From the NCBI GenBank assembly GCA_029298735.1, contig JANSLP010000465.1, positions 1 to 20,073 of the forward strand: DNA of 20,073 nucleotides, written 5' to 3'. This DNA is from Ophiostoma sp. CBS 140.51 (lineage: Eukaryota > Ascomycota > Sordariomycetes > Ophiostomatales > Ophiostomataceae). A program made the translations under genes and the position numbers. The notes under the pieces are model-generated. The model saw only the letters and a list, made by a program, of their open reading frames with translations, did not search any database and had not been told where the DNA came from. Every line of letters starts with the position of its first letter. Position 1 is the stretch's first letter. Shown here piece after piece: positions 1-8,877 of the stretch.

Positions 1-127
1 ACGCTTCTTTGTTGTTTTGCTATCTGAAAATATTTTGACATAAATATATGTCGTGGAAAACTTCAAGATAAATATTTGTCTAATCTGTTATACAAAATAA
101 TTTCAATACATTCTTTTGTAATATCTA

Positions 128-157
128 TAAAATAAAAAAAGGCCCCTTTTTATTTTA
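128..157. terminator. AT hairpin with polyadenylation hexamers on both strands
   Basis: Perfect 11-bp inverted repeat: TAAAATAAAAA at 128-138 pairs with TTTTTATTTTA at 147-157 around an 8-base loop. AATAAA is present on the + strand at 131-136 and on the - strand at 154-149. This could be the 3' end region of a gene lying left of the window. It may equally be simple AT-rich sequence; no coding region is visible next to it. Confidence 0.3.
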
Positions 158-3100
158 GGCGGGCAAATAACACTATAACCAAGACGGTGCTCTTCTGAAG
201 TTGCTCGTGAACGTTGCTCCATTGATATTTTATGTTGTGCCATTATGCAGTGCACACCTGTCGTGCTCTGCTTAAAGACCACAAAGAACAACGCAACGGC
301 CTTGTCTCGGGCGACCACATCTTACCACGACGCAAGACCCGAGGGTTCGTGTTCATGCAAAGGCCTCTTACATCGTAAGATAAACCGTGATCTACGCCTT
401 TCATCTCACACCGCATCGTGCTGTTGATGCAGTTAGGCCTGCTTGCATATGTCATCTTAATCTCCGTGGGGGACAAGGCTACGAGATAGGCACGGTAGGA
501 TGAGACTGTAGGCAGTAACAAATTGAAGGTGATATAAGCGTGTAGGACTACCATGTCTCATCATGGACAAAACATTTTTATCCGTATGCTTTCAATATTG
601 ACGTTGAGTGCAATATTGTTATGACCATATTCACGACAATCGCATAGCGATATCGCTTATATGAGTTGATAAAAGGGTAAAGAAGAAGCAAAATACTTCA
701 GACACTGCGCGAATAACCTTCCCATAGATATTACAGATTGTAGCCGGCTTACACGCGTTGATCTCGGAGACAACCAGCTTCACTGTGCATTTTGATTAGG
801 ACAAGAGTGATAAAGCCACTCCAAAAAATTTGTGCAACTGAACAACTCTTTACCTTGAAGGATCTTTACTCGCAATGGTCTCACTTTCTGTTTGCGCATC
901 CAGAAATACCGTGTATGTGGTTCTTGTACAACTGGCAGAGAGGCAAAATCGCACAAGGCTTCACCGCACCTCTCCACACCGTCTTCACCTCAATTGAGAC
1001 TATGTCTCACAAGTTTTATCTGTCTTCCTGTCCTACGGCAGATACATAAGCACAGTTGACACAACGCAGGGAGGCCCGGAAAATTTAGCAGAGTAAAGGC
1101 AAAGGCAGAGACAGCAGCATTTGTGTCTTCCCCCCAACTTGTCTCACTCTGGTGCCAGCGCCGTCCTACTTTTCTGTCCAGCCTTCTGAACCAACTTTGC
1201 ATGACGGTCCTTTTGCAGCAACTGCCCAACCTTGTCAAAAGTTTTAGCAATGAGAGGTTAAAAATATAAGAAAAATTAAAATGCGGTCTAGACTCTGTGC
1301 ATGAGGCCTTTCGATATCGTTCTCACCGACGGTGTTCATTGCTACCCATAGACCATTGGTGACTGTGTATTTGCCCCAGCCTCGCTCTTTCAGACCTCAA
1401 TTATCTTAAAGCAGATTTTCACCACATATCCTTTGTTCTTGGTACCTTCTCTCCGTGTATCGTCGCTGCATCTATGTAGTAGTCGGTCCAATATCGCACC
1501 GATATCCGCATCTTTGGATACTTCTCACCATCACCATCTGCTTTCTTTTTCTTTTCTTTAGATTTTTATCGCCCTTCCGCTCTATTGTGCTTCCTTTTTC
1601 TTCTATTTGGACGCCACCGTTTGGTCTATTTTCTGGTAGCTTGAACAATGGACAGTTTGAGATGTGAAGTCTGTCAAGAACAAAGAAAACAGTAGTCAAT
1701 AGCTCGTTGATTGCCCCCAGAAGACCCAGAAAGACCCAGCAATCAGGGACCCAGGCCCAGAACCCCTGCTACACTAAACTTACACTGCAAAAACTCCACT
1801 CTGCTTTTCCCTATTATTGGGAATCTATGTCATCTTGGAGAGTAAGGCTCAAAAGCTCCTGAAACCAGCAAAGATCGTCGCCGCCAGTTGCAGTGAAAGT
1901 ATACATTAAATTTGTGCACAGCTCTGGTGAGCAGCATGTCGCGCGAATGGAAGTTGATTGACCTTGTCAATTCAAATATATAGAAATGGATCGCTGCCCT
2001 CTTTCACCCGACTTTCAGCTGTTTTTGCAGCCCCTTTCAACCCAACATCCAGGGTCACATCGCTCTGCCGACGACAACCAGGCACCGCGACATTGGTCAA
2101 TTCCACGTTGTTGAGCTGGGATATTTGCGCAAATAACCCCTGGACCACTAGAATAGACGTACGACGTATGACATTTGCATTTCAGCTGTGCATTTTTATT
2201 GTCTGGGTATGCTACATTACTGTACACTGGGTCGAAGGGACCTGGCAAAGTGTCACTTCGGATCGCCCCTGGCCCCCGAGGCGACGGACGGTGTAAGCAA
2301 AAAGACGTGGAAATGGTAAATCTCTGCTGTTGACGTGGAGCTCAGCTCTCTTTGATAAAATCAATAGAGGCTTTTGGTTTTTTCTTCTGTTTCCTCTGCA
2401 ATTATTGTCTTTGCTGTGAAGAAAGAGAAGACATGCACATCCCTTTGGAGAATACATTGCGATGTGAGAAGTAGAATATTTTACACACACAGGAGATGTC
2501 GTCTGGGCGCAGCCTGGGCGAGATACTGAAAACGGCATCGCTGGTTATGCAGGTGTTTTATTGCTTTTCTTGTCGTGACGTGCACACCAGCTCTCCAGCT
2601 CTTGCCAGACAGAATACGAGGAAATAGCATCCGGGTCAGACAGCCGTTATGTACCGACACACTGGGCAGAATGGAGCACAATTTGAATCCTAATGGACAC
2701 GCCGTTGACGCTATCCTCGGACGAGAATACGAGACATTTGCCTATTCTCAATTGAGACGGCTTGTGAGGAGAGGTGGATGAGATATAGAGCTCGCGATTC
2801 ACGAGACGAACTTGACCGTTGTCCTTGTACTGTCCTGTAGTGGCTCCAGCGGTAAACTTCAACTTCAGACGCCACTTCGACGCCTTTTGCGCCTCCAGTT
2901 CGGAGCCGTTGCCTCTTGGCTAGGCCCTAAGAGCGCTAAAGCGTTCCCAAGAAAGCCACCCAAGCCCACACAGATCCCCCGCCTGAAAGTTGATTAACAC
3001 TGAAAATAAACAACCGTAACTCCAACGCTTGCAAGCTTTGGGACGACGCTCGGACAAGATGTTGTAAGTAAGGAAAGAGGACAAACAAAGCAACAAGAGG

Positions 3101-3921
3101 CACACAAAAAGCCAGACGAACCCCTTTTCGACTATGAACAGAATCCTTTCCCAACACCCCTGTATCAACAGCAGTTTTGTTGACCAATCCTCACGCGTCG
3201 ACTACACCCAAGTGCATGGACGGCCCCCAAGAGTCAGCACTGTCATAGTCAACGACAAGCGAGCAGAGCACGGCACTGGCGGGCAAGTAGTGCCCAGAAT
3301 ATTGGCTGCCGCATTGGGACATGAATTTAAATTGCCCGACCAAGGATGAGGCTAGACGAGGACCGGCGAGGCGAGGGTATCGCTTCATCACGTAGACTTC
3401 TTGTCGATGTATATTTGTCATGCGTTTCTACATATTTTGTACGTACTATGCCTCCGTCTACCATAATCTCCTCCTCGTAGCCCTATGGAGATGACGCCAA
3501 GTATGGGGGCTTGAATGTACAACGTTTATCCTGGACGACCATGAGGTCCTTTTCTATTTCTGTTTACTTGGTGCTGTTGATTTCTTTGCATTTGTAGAAT
3601 GAATATGCTCTTTCGTCCTCTCCCATGAAAATTATGTGCTCTGCCCCATGCCCTCTTCATGTTCTTGTACATCGTACCCCTGTATCTTGCAAGGCGAAAC
3701 TGGTCCAGCTTGATCCACTCTCATCCAATATTGACCATTTCTCCTTTTATTTCTTCTCTTTCTATCGTACTCGGATGAAGGACTAGAGTGGCATCCAAAC
3801 CCATGCCTAGCACTGACATCCCGTAGGGCTACCGCAACATCTGTTCCCCATCAACCGGTCTCATCTTCTAGTCCCATCTCCCAGTCTCCATCAGCCCCAG
3901 TCCTCGGCCCTCAACCGAAAG

Positions 3922-4064
3922 TACAAAAGCAGTGGTGTCCCATTTCCTCTCATCGTAGTCACCTCTTGCTCTCCTTTCTCCTCACCCTCGTCGTTCGTTA
4001 CTTTTATTTATCTATACCTTCTACAATCATTTAATAAGGCCACCATCTTCTTCACATCATCGCA
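3922..4064 (+). promoter_or_regulatory. Promoter and 5' leader of the serine-rich secreted protein gene
   Basis: A TATA-like TACAAAAG lies at 3922-3929, about 135 bases before the ATG. It is followed by a CT-rich tract at about 3940-4030, the usual core-promoter and transcription-start context in filamentous fungi. I see no ATG between the TATA-like box and the start codon at 4065. Assignment is by pattern only. Confidence 0.45.
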
Positions 4065-5213
4065 ATGAAGGCCTCTCTCGTTCTGACCGTCGGCCTGACC
4101 TGGGCTGGCGCTGCCATGGGCTCTGCCTGCAAGCCCAAGCCGTCGTCGTCTGCCTCGTCTGCTTCGTCTGTCTCGTCGTCGCCCTCGGCTGTCTCGTCTC
4201 CCTCGAGCAGTGCATCGTCGGCCTCGTCTGGTTCGTCTGTTTCTTCGGTAGTGTCGTCGCCTTCTGCCGTGTCCTCCCCGTCGAGCAGTGCTTCGTCCGC
4301 GTCGTCCGCGTCTTCGGCCTCCTCAGTCTCGCCGTCTCTGTCGTCGCCCTCTTCGCCCTCTTCGCCGGCCTCGTCGGCTTCGTCCTCCAGCGTCGTGTCG
4401 TCGCCCAGTGTGTCGCCGAGTGCTTCATCTCCCAGCGTGTCTCCCTCGGCTTCGTCGGGCTCCAGCAGTGCCTCCAGCGCCTCCAGCGCCTCCTCGAGTG
4501 CATCGAGCGTGTCGTCGGCTCCCTCGTCGTCTCCTTCGTCAAGCGCCTCGTCAGTCTCCTCTTCGGCTTCCTCCTCTGCCTCCTCTGCCTCCTCCGCCTC
4601 CTCCGTCTCGTCGTCGGCCTCTTCAGTCTCTAGCCCCGCTCCGTCGTCTTCGGCCAAGCCTTCGTCCTCGGCCAAGCCCTCGTCGTCGGCCTCGTCGTCC
4701 AGCTCGGCTCCCTCGGTCAGCCCCTCGAGCCCGCCCTCGGGCCCGACCTGCAGCGGCAACATTATCAAGGACGGCAACTTTGCCGACCAGTTCTTGCTCC
4801 CCAACTGGGCGAGCCTGGGCATCTACCCGGCCTTCGTGGCTCGCAACTGCAACGGCAACGGTGTCAGCTGTGCCCACCTCAATGCTCTGGGCCTGGGCTC
4901 GTCGTACATTACGCAGACGACCACCACTGTCAAGAAAACAAACTACCAGATCACTTTCAGCTATATGATTCTCAGCCAGAGCAAGAAGCCCACAATTTCC
5001 GTCAGCAAAGGCCTATCGGTGATCCAGACGATTGCGCTCAACGGCCAGCAGTCCAACGTGTGGCTGACGTCGTCTCCCATCGAGTTTACGGCGACGTCGT
5101 CGCTGACGACGCTGTCGTTTGGTGTGAATGCTGTGTTGTTTGGCGGCGGCGATGTGGACATTACCAACATTGTGGTGTCCGAGTGCACGACTTCGACTAC
5201 TCCCCCCGCCTAA
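4065..5213 (+). CDS. Secreted serine-rich protein with C-terminal beta-sandwich-like domain
   Basis: Single-exon gene, 382 residues. Residues 1-20 are a signal peptide (basic start, hydrophobic core, small residues before the likely cut). From about residue 27 to 225 the protein is almost only Ser, Ala, Val and Pro, a classic O-mannosylated extended linker. It contains a 26-residue tandem duplication (codons from 4176 and 4254, both starting SSPSAV), SPSVSPSAS twice and SSAKP twice. Residues 229-375 form a compact domain with four cysteines (C229, C262, C269, C374), a start of the type NIIKDGNF, and alternating beta-strand patterns, reminiscent of galactose-binding or CBM4/9-like sandwiches found in fungal surface proteins. 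There is no C-terminal hydrophobic tail, so no GPI anchor: it should be released or wall-trapped. Role inferred: adhesin- or effector-like cell-surface protein; the ligand is unknown. The ATG at 4065 is chosen because it gives the signal peptide and follows a CT-rich, ATG-free leader. Confidence 0.85.
   Translation: MKASLVLTVGLTWAGAAMGSACKPKPSSSASSASSVSSSPSAVSSPSSSASSASSGSSVSSVVSSPSAVSSPSSSASSASSASSASSVSPSLSSPSSPSSPASSASSSSVVSSPSVSPSASSPSVSPSASSGSSSASSASSASSSASSVSSAPSSSPSSSASSVSSSASSSASSASSASSVSSSASSVSSPAPSSSAKPSSSAKPSSSASSSSSAPSVSPSSPPSGPTCSGNIIKDGNFADQFLLPNWASLGIYPAFVARNCNGNGVSCAHLNALGLGSSYITQTTTTVKKTNYQITFSYMILSQSKKPTISVSKGLSVIQTIALNGQQSNVWLTSSPIEFTATSSLTTLSFGVNAVLFGGGDVDITNIVVSECTTSTTPPA
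4176..4331 (+). repeat. 78-bp in-frame tandem duplication in the serine-rich linker
   Basis: Two consecutive 78-bp units start at 4176 and 4254. They encode 26 residues each with nearly the same order (SSPSAVSSPSSSASSASS, then a diverged end). Both contain the DNA string TCGAGCAGTGC at the same place, but differ at many third positions, so the duplication is not recent. Further short Ser-codon repeats (TCG/TCC/AGC) run to about 4730. Confidence 0.7.
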
Positions 5214-5407
5214 GAGGCTCACTTACTTGACACGAGTATCACTATCTACATCCGTTCTTTTCTTTTATTCAAATGACCTGCTGTGTCATTGACCCTTGTT
5301 TCCATTCTCTTAATTTTTTTATTTTATTTCATCTCTTATTTTTACCTACCCTCCTTTGTTTCTTTTCTACAACAATATTTACACTCTTTAGATTCTCATA
5401 TACTCAT

Positions 5408-5413
5408 AATAAA
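5408..5413 (+). terminator. Polyadenylation hexamer AATAAA, serine-rich gene
   Basis: Canonical AATAAA about 195 bases after the stop codon of the gene ending at 5213, inside a T-rich 3' UTR. It is the first exact hexamer downstream that I found, so it is the likely 3'-end signal. Confidence 0.45.
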
Positions 5414-6689
5414 TGTCTTGTTGATGAATGTCAAGTCCAAGGATATCTTTTTGCGGTGATGGTAAAGAACAATCACCCGTGAAACAAGCAAAACCAGCAC
5501 TCAGGGGTTGACTTACACGCCCAGCAGTCGCCAAGCGGTTGAACGCCACAATATGCAGTGTAAAATGAGGTTACTCTTATGTGTGAAGGCCAAGTGCCGT
5601 GGCTGTCGTTTGGGCGTGGGGCCCGTCGTCAACATGCCGCCAACAGTCGTCAACATCAAGGCACAACTTGGCGGTGGCTGTGTTTCTGTATGGAGGGGAA
5701 AAAAGCAGTGCGTGCCGACTCAGGGACGTTACAGTGAGTTTGTATCAGCACAGAGTTCAGAGAAGTTCGTTCAGTTACTTCCCTTTCTAGTATCGTCGAC
5801 TCGCTCACCCTCCCCGATGTCGACAGTTCTGGCCAATAACAGCCCAGTCTGGGCGGAACTGGCGCCGTTCTAGGGTCGCATTTAGGGAGGAGAAATATTG
5901 AATTCTCACTGCAACTTTGACTCGACGACGGGAAAAAGCGCCTTGGCCTGGCCTAGACCCAAAGAGGGACAGCGGGAAGGGCTCAGGGGAGACGGCAAGG
6001 AGGGTCGGAGAAAACACACGATGGAAAAGACGAAGATAAGACGAGGTGATGGAAAAAAGAAAAGGAGAGAACCATGTTGAGTTTTGATCTTCGTTGTCGT
6101 TCACGAAGTGATGTAAACGGAACAAGGCTGAGTGAAAATCAAAAGATGGAAAGGATAAGCACAGTAACGGGGCGCAACAGCCACACCACGTCAACTTATG
6201 AAAAACAACTCCTTGGAGAGGATGTGTTGTCACCGGTAACGTCAGGTGTCTATCTTTGTGGCAGTTAACCTTTCGTCTTTGGGTCTCTCGTCAGTGGTAG
6301 ATCGATCGTGACGCCTCTTTTTCTCTCCATAGATGAAGCGCAAGTGTACAACGGTGGTGGCGTTGAGACATCATGTCTCCTTTTTTATGCCATGTTTTCT
6401 TTTTCGTCTTCCTCTTTACTCGAGCTGAGTATCCCTCTCTTTCCTGTTTTCCCATCCCATCTCCCATCCTTCGCTCTCTTCTTTGCGAACAATTCAAGAC
6501 AGATCCACCACGCCAATACCAATTCGACAGACCGGACCTGACCATACCTACCGTAAAACGCCAGAAAGCCTCGGCCGTGCACGCTCGCAGGGAGGCAGAC
6601 TTACGAGTCCTTTTGAGTGAGGAGTGATCTTGTGGTTTCGCGTTGTATTATTTGCTGTAGCTGAACAGTTGCTGTGGGGAAGAGTGCAC

Positions 6690-7092
6690 CCTTTTCTTTT
6701 CGCTCTTCTTTGCCCTCGTCTTTGCCTTCCTTCTCCCTCATTTCGCTGTCTTTTCTCGACTCTTCACAAAAAATCGGAGCCGATAACCGACCGGGTGTGT
6801 CTTGCAGGCTGTCTTTATTACTCCGTAATTTTCTTTCCTTATTTTGTTTCTTTCCTCTATCATCTTTTTCTCCCCTTTCCCATTTTCACTTTTTTCGCGT
6901 TCGCATCTTGGTACCCCTGGGGAAGCGCCACCATTCTTACCTTACTACTCCCATCATCTCACCCGTTTGTCGCTCTCCCGGCTTACACGTCTCTTGGCGT
7001 TCAACATCACCCTTTTCTTGGCGCCTTCTTTTTTTATTTTTTTCTTCCTTTTCTCTTTCATCTTCGTCTCGACTTATCAACGGAACGCCATC
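6690..7092 (+). promoter_or_regulatory. Long pyrimidine-rich, ATG-free leader of the CFEM gene
   Basis: About 400 bases dominated by C and T run directly to the start codon, with long T and CT runs near 6840-6900 and 7015-7075. No ATG occurs on the + strand from 6395 to 7092, so 7093 is the first start codon for any transcript starting in this interval. Such tracts mark core promoters and 5' UTRs of well-expressed fungal genes. A possible acceptor-like GTGTGTCTTGCAG near 6795-6807 hints at a 5'-UTR intron, but I saw no convincing donor. Confidence 0.5.
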
Positions 7093-8703
7093 ATGCGCCT
7101 CTCCGTCTTGGCTCTCGCCGGCGTCGCGCCGTCACTGTGCGCCGCCTCGGGCGTCCGTCCTCGCTACCGCCCGGCAAATATCGTCGAGCGCGACGCTCTT
7201 CCTCCCCTGATTACGGCTGCTCCCGTCCTACCTCCTCACCTTAACATTCCCTACCGCGCCGCGCGCCGTTACGACCTTGACCGCCGCGCTGCCGACTCGC
7301 TTCCTGCCTGCGCCAAGCCGTGCATTGAGAGCGCCATCACGGATGACACAACATGTACCCTGACGGACTTTGCCTGCGGCTGCCAGTATACCAACGGCCT
7401 GGCAATTGAGTCGGCCGCGTCAGAGTGTGTGTACTCGGCGTGCGGCATCATCACTGGGTTCAACGCGTGGCAGACGCTAGAGTCGATTTGCGCCACGTAC
7501 CTGTATACGGATGCGTACACGGTGGTCTACACTGTGCCGACCGACACGGACGACGGCAGTGATGGGACGACGGTGGCCGTGACATTCACCAACGGTGGCA
7601 GTAGAACGACGGCAACGTCGGACAACAGCGGTGGATCAACAACAACTGTGACGGCGGGTGCGGGTGGCTCGTCGGGTGGTTCATCAGGCTCGTCTGGTGA
7701 TTCGTCTGGCTCCTCTTCTTCGTCCTCCTCCAAGGGCCTGTCCAAGGGCGCCATTGCTGGTATTGCTGTCGGTGCCGCTGGTGGTGCTGTCATCCTCTGT
7801 GCCGTCCTATTCCTGGTTTACCGTTGTACGAAGCGTAATAATGCTCCTGCCGCTGTTGGTGCTGGGGCTGCTGCTTCTGCTGCTGCCGCTCCGTCGAAAC
7901 CTGAGGGCGGTGCCCTCGCTGCTGCTGCTTCCATCCCGCACGCTCCCTCACCGATGCCTGCGGGTGGTCCTCCCGGCAATCCCGCCAACGTCAGCCCCAT
8001 GAGCGCTGCTGCTGTACCCGTCGGCCAAAGCGAGCTCGACGGCAAGACTTCAGCGGTTGCTACGACGGTCGCTACCACTCCAACACCACCGCTGGCACCG
8101 CCTGCCCAGTCAGTCAGTCCCGTAAGCGCCGAGACTGCTGTTACCGCACAAACCCCTCAGCTCTACGACCAGAACGGCGTGCCACTCGACGCGGCCGCCA
8201 TTGCTGCTTGGCAGGCACAGCAGCAGCAGCTCTACCAGCAGCAAATCGCACAGCAGCAGTACGCACAACAGTACGCACAACAACAATACACAGCCCAGTA
8301 TGCCGCGGCCCAACAAGCGCAACAGCAGCCGTACGTCGTCCAAGGTTACAGCATCGCTCCTGGCCAGGCACCGCAGCCGCAGGCGGTCGTCTCTCCCGCC
8401 GGCTATGCCGCCGCCCATCCGAGCCAGCCCGCCCCCGGTGTCGTCTACCAAGAAGCACCAGCCGGTATCCCGCAGTCCCAATACCCACAGGAGCTGTCCA
8501 GCCAGGTGGGCAGCAATGTGGCATCTCCCGCCTCACAGCATGCCGTCCCCGCGGCAGTGGGACCGTCGGCGGCTTTGCCTGTAGCACCGCAGGAGGTATC
8601 GACAGTTAGTCCTGTGCCGACAGCGGCGACGACGGCAACGGTGTTGGCTGCATCTCCTGAGACGACCGCACCAGAGACTGCACATGAAGCACCGAAGGCG
8701 TGA
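7093..8703 (+). CDS. CFEM-domain single-pass membrane protein with Gln-rich inner tail
   Basis: Single exon, 536 residues. Signal peptide about 1-18. Dibasic sites at residues 58-59 and 64-65 could be Kex2 cuts before the CFEM domain. The CFEM domain spans C73 to C133 with all eight cysteines; the segment CTLTDFACGC has the Asp that in Candida Csa2-type proteins ligates haem. A Thr/Gly/Ser stalk follows to about 215, then one transmembrane helix at about 219-243 (Ala/Gly/Val/Leu-rich) and a basic RCTKR stop-transfer. The remaining about 290 residues, predicted cytosolic, are Ala/Pro-rich with a Gln/Ala/Tyr-rich block at about 373-413. Known CFEM proteins act in iron/haem uptake or in sensing the surface and host; a GPI anchor is usual, so this helix-plus-tail layout resembles a sensor more than a haem relay (inference). 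The upstream in-frame extension has no ATG; the chosen ATG has a good context (CCATCATGC). It converges with the DUF3237 gene, 174 bp apart. Confidence 0.88.
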   Translation: MRLSVLALAGVAPSLCAASGVRPRYRPANIVERDALPPLITAAPVLPPHLNIPYRAARRYDLDRRAADSLPACAKPCIESAITDDTTCTLTDFACGCQYTNGLAIESAASECVYSACGIITGFNAWQTLESICATYLYTDAYTVVYTVPTDTDDGSDGTTVAVTFTNGGSRTTATSDNSGGSTTTVTAGAGGSSGGSSGSSGDSSGSSSSSSSKGLSKGAIAGIAVGAAGGAVILCAVLFLVYRCTKRNNAPAAVGAGAAASAAAAPSKPEGGALAAAASIPHAPSPMPAGGPPGNPANVSPMSAAAVPVGQSELDGKTSAVATTVATTPTPPLAPPAQSVSPVSAETAVTAQTPQLYDQNGVPLDAAAIAAWQAQQQQLYQQQIAQQQYAQQYAQQQYTAQYAAAQQAQQQPYVVQGYSIAPGQAPQPQAVVSPAGYAAAHPSQPAPGVVYQEAPAGIPQSQYPQELSSQVGSNVASPASQHAVPAAVGPSAALPVAPQEVSTVSPVPTAATTATVLAASPETTAPETAHEAPKA

Positions 8704-8877
8704 AGTGACGTTGTTTGATTTGAACAATCATATGTTGCCTGTCCATTTATTGTTTTTGTACTATTTGGTTTTCTCCTTCTTTGCATAGCCAATAGCCAAG
8801 GTTGTCCATCTTCCTTCTTTCATACTCGTTAATTTAAAGTAAATACTGTCCTTCCAGTTAAAAATCTTAAAGTTTCA
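8704..8877. other. Convergent 3' intergenic spacer
   Basis: 174 bases between the stop codons of the CFEM gene (+) and the DUF3237 gene (-). It is AT-rich, and the two 3' UTRs must almost certainly overlap as antisense RNA. No exact AATAAA was seen in the spacer on the + strand; variants such as TTTAAAGTAAATA near 8832 may serve. Confidence 0.4.

Larger units (their letters stand above)
1..4064. other. Gene-poor left region, about 4 kb
   Basis: No open frame here has a recognisable domain, a convincing signal peptide or sensible splice sites; the longest frames are about 60-110 residues and look like chance. The first 160 bases and about 560-700 are AT-rich compared with the rest. Small local structures: an 11-bp-stem hairpin at 128-157, CAATATTG twice (593-600 and 611-618), a perfect 12-base palindrome AGCGATATCGCT at 646-657, and decayed AAGACCCAG repeats at 1721-1739. 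A pyrimidine-rich stretch at about 1500-1640 resembles a fungal promoter tract but no gene follows it. Non-coding transcripts or small intron-rich genes cannot be excluded by eye. Confidence 0.6.
5214..7092. other. Intergenic region between the serine-rich and CFEM genes
   Basis: 1.9 kb without a supportable gene. The left part is the 3' UTR of the upstream gene. GTCGTCAACAT occurs twice, at 5625-5635 and 5646-5656, 21 bases apart. About 5920-6080 is purine-rich on the + strand. From about 6690 to 7080 the + strand is strongly pyrimidine-rich and forms the leader of the CFEM gene. Open frames seen here (up to about 200 residues) either lack any family resemblance or come from the pyrimidine bias and have no ATG. 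Confidence 0.6.

Noticed and set aside
2920..3187. Two small - strand frames with a hydrophobic segment
   Set aside because: About 80 residues, no family resemblance, overlapping each other in different frames; most likely chance.
4052..4822. 256-residue acidic open frame on the - strand across the serine-rich gene
   Set aside because: It mirrors the Ser/Ala codons of the + strand (runs of Glu, Asp, Ala), and has no domain, signal or promoter. The + frame has a signal peptide and a structured C-terminal domain.
4288..4968. 226-residue Arg/Pro-rich frame on the + strand
   Set aside because: Frame-shifted reading of the same Ser-codon repeat; low complexity, and it ends inside the real domain.
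5508..5873. 121-residue + strand frame between the first two genes
   Set aside because: No recognisable domain or signal peptide, no clear promoter or intron structure; kept as intergenic.
5805..6233. 142-residue - strand frame
   Set aside because: It arises from the purine-rich + strand stretch; Phe/Ser/Leu-rich composition without family resemblance.
6844..7092. 83-codon N-terminal extension of the CFEM protein
   Set aside because: It has no ATG, consists of translated CT-rich sequence, and would bury the clear signal peptide starting at 7093.
6624..7244. Two overlapping hydrophobic + strand frames (206 and 178 residues) upstream of the CFEM start
   Set aside because: They are products of the pyrimidine-rich tract (Phe/Leu/Ser/Pro only) and contain no ATG start.
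8110..8609. Several 120-150-residue frames on both strands across the Gln-rich tail
   Set aside because: Shadows of the CAG/CAA and GC-rich repeats of the CFEM gene; no independent evidence.
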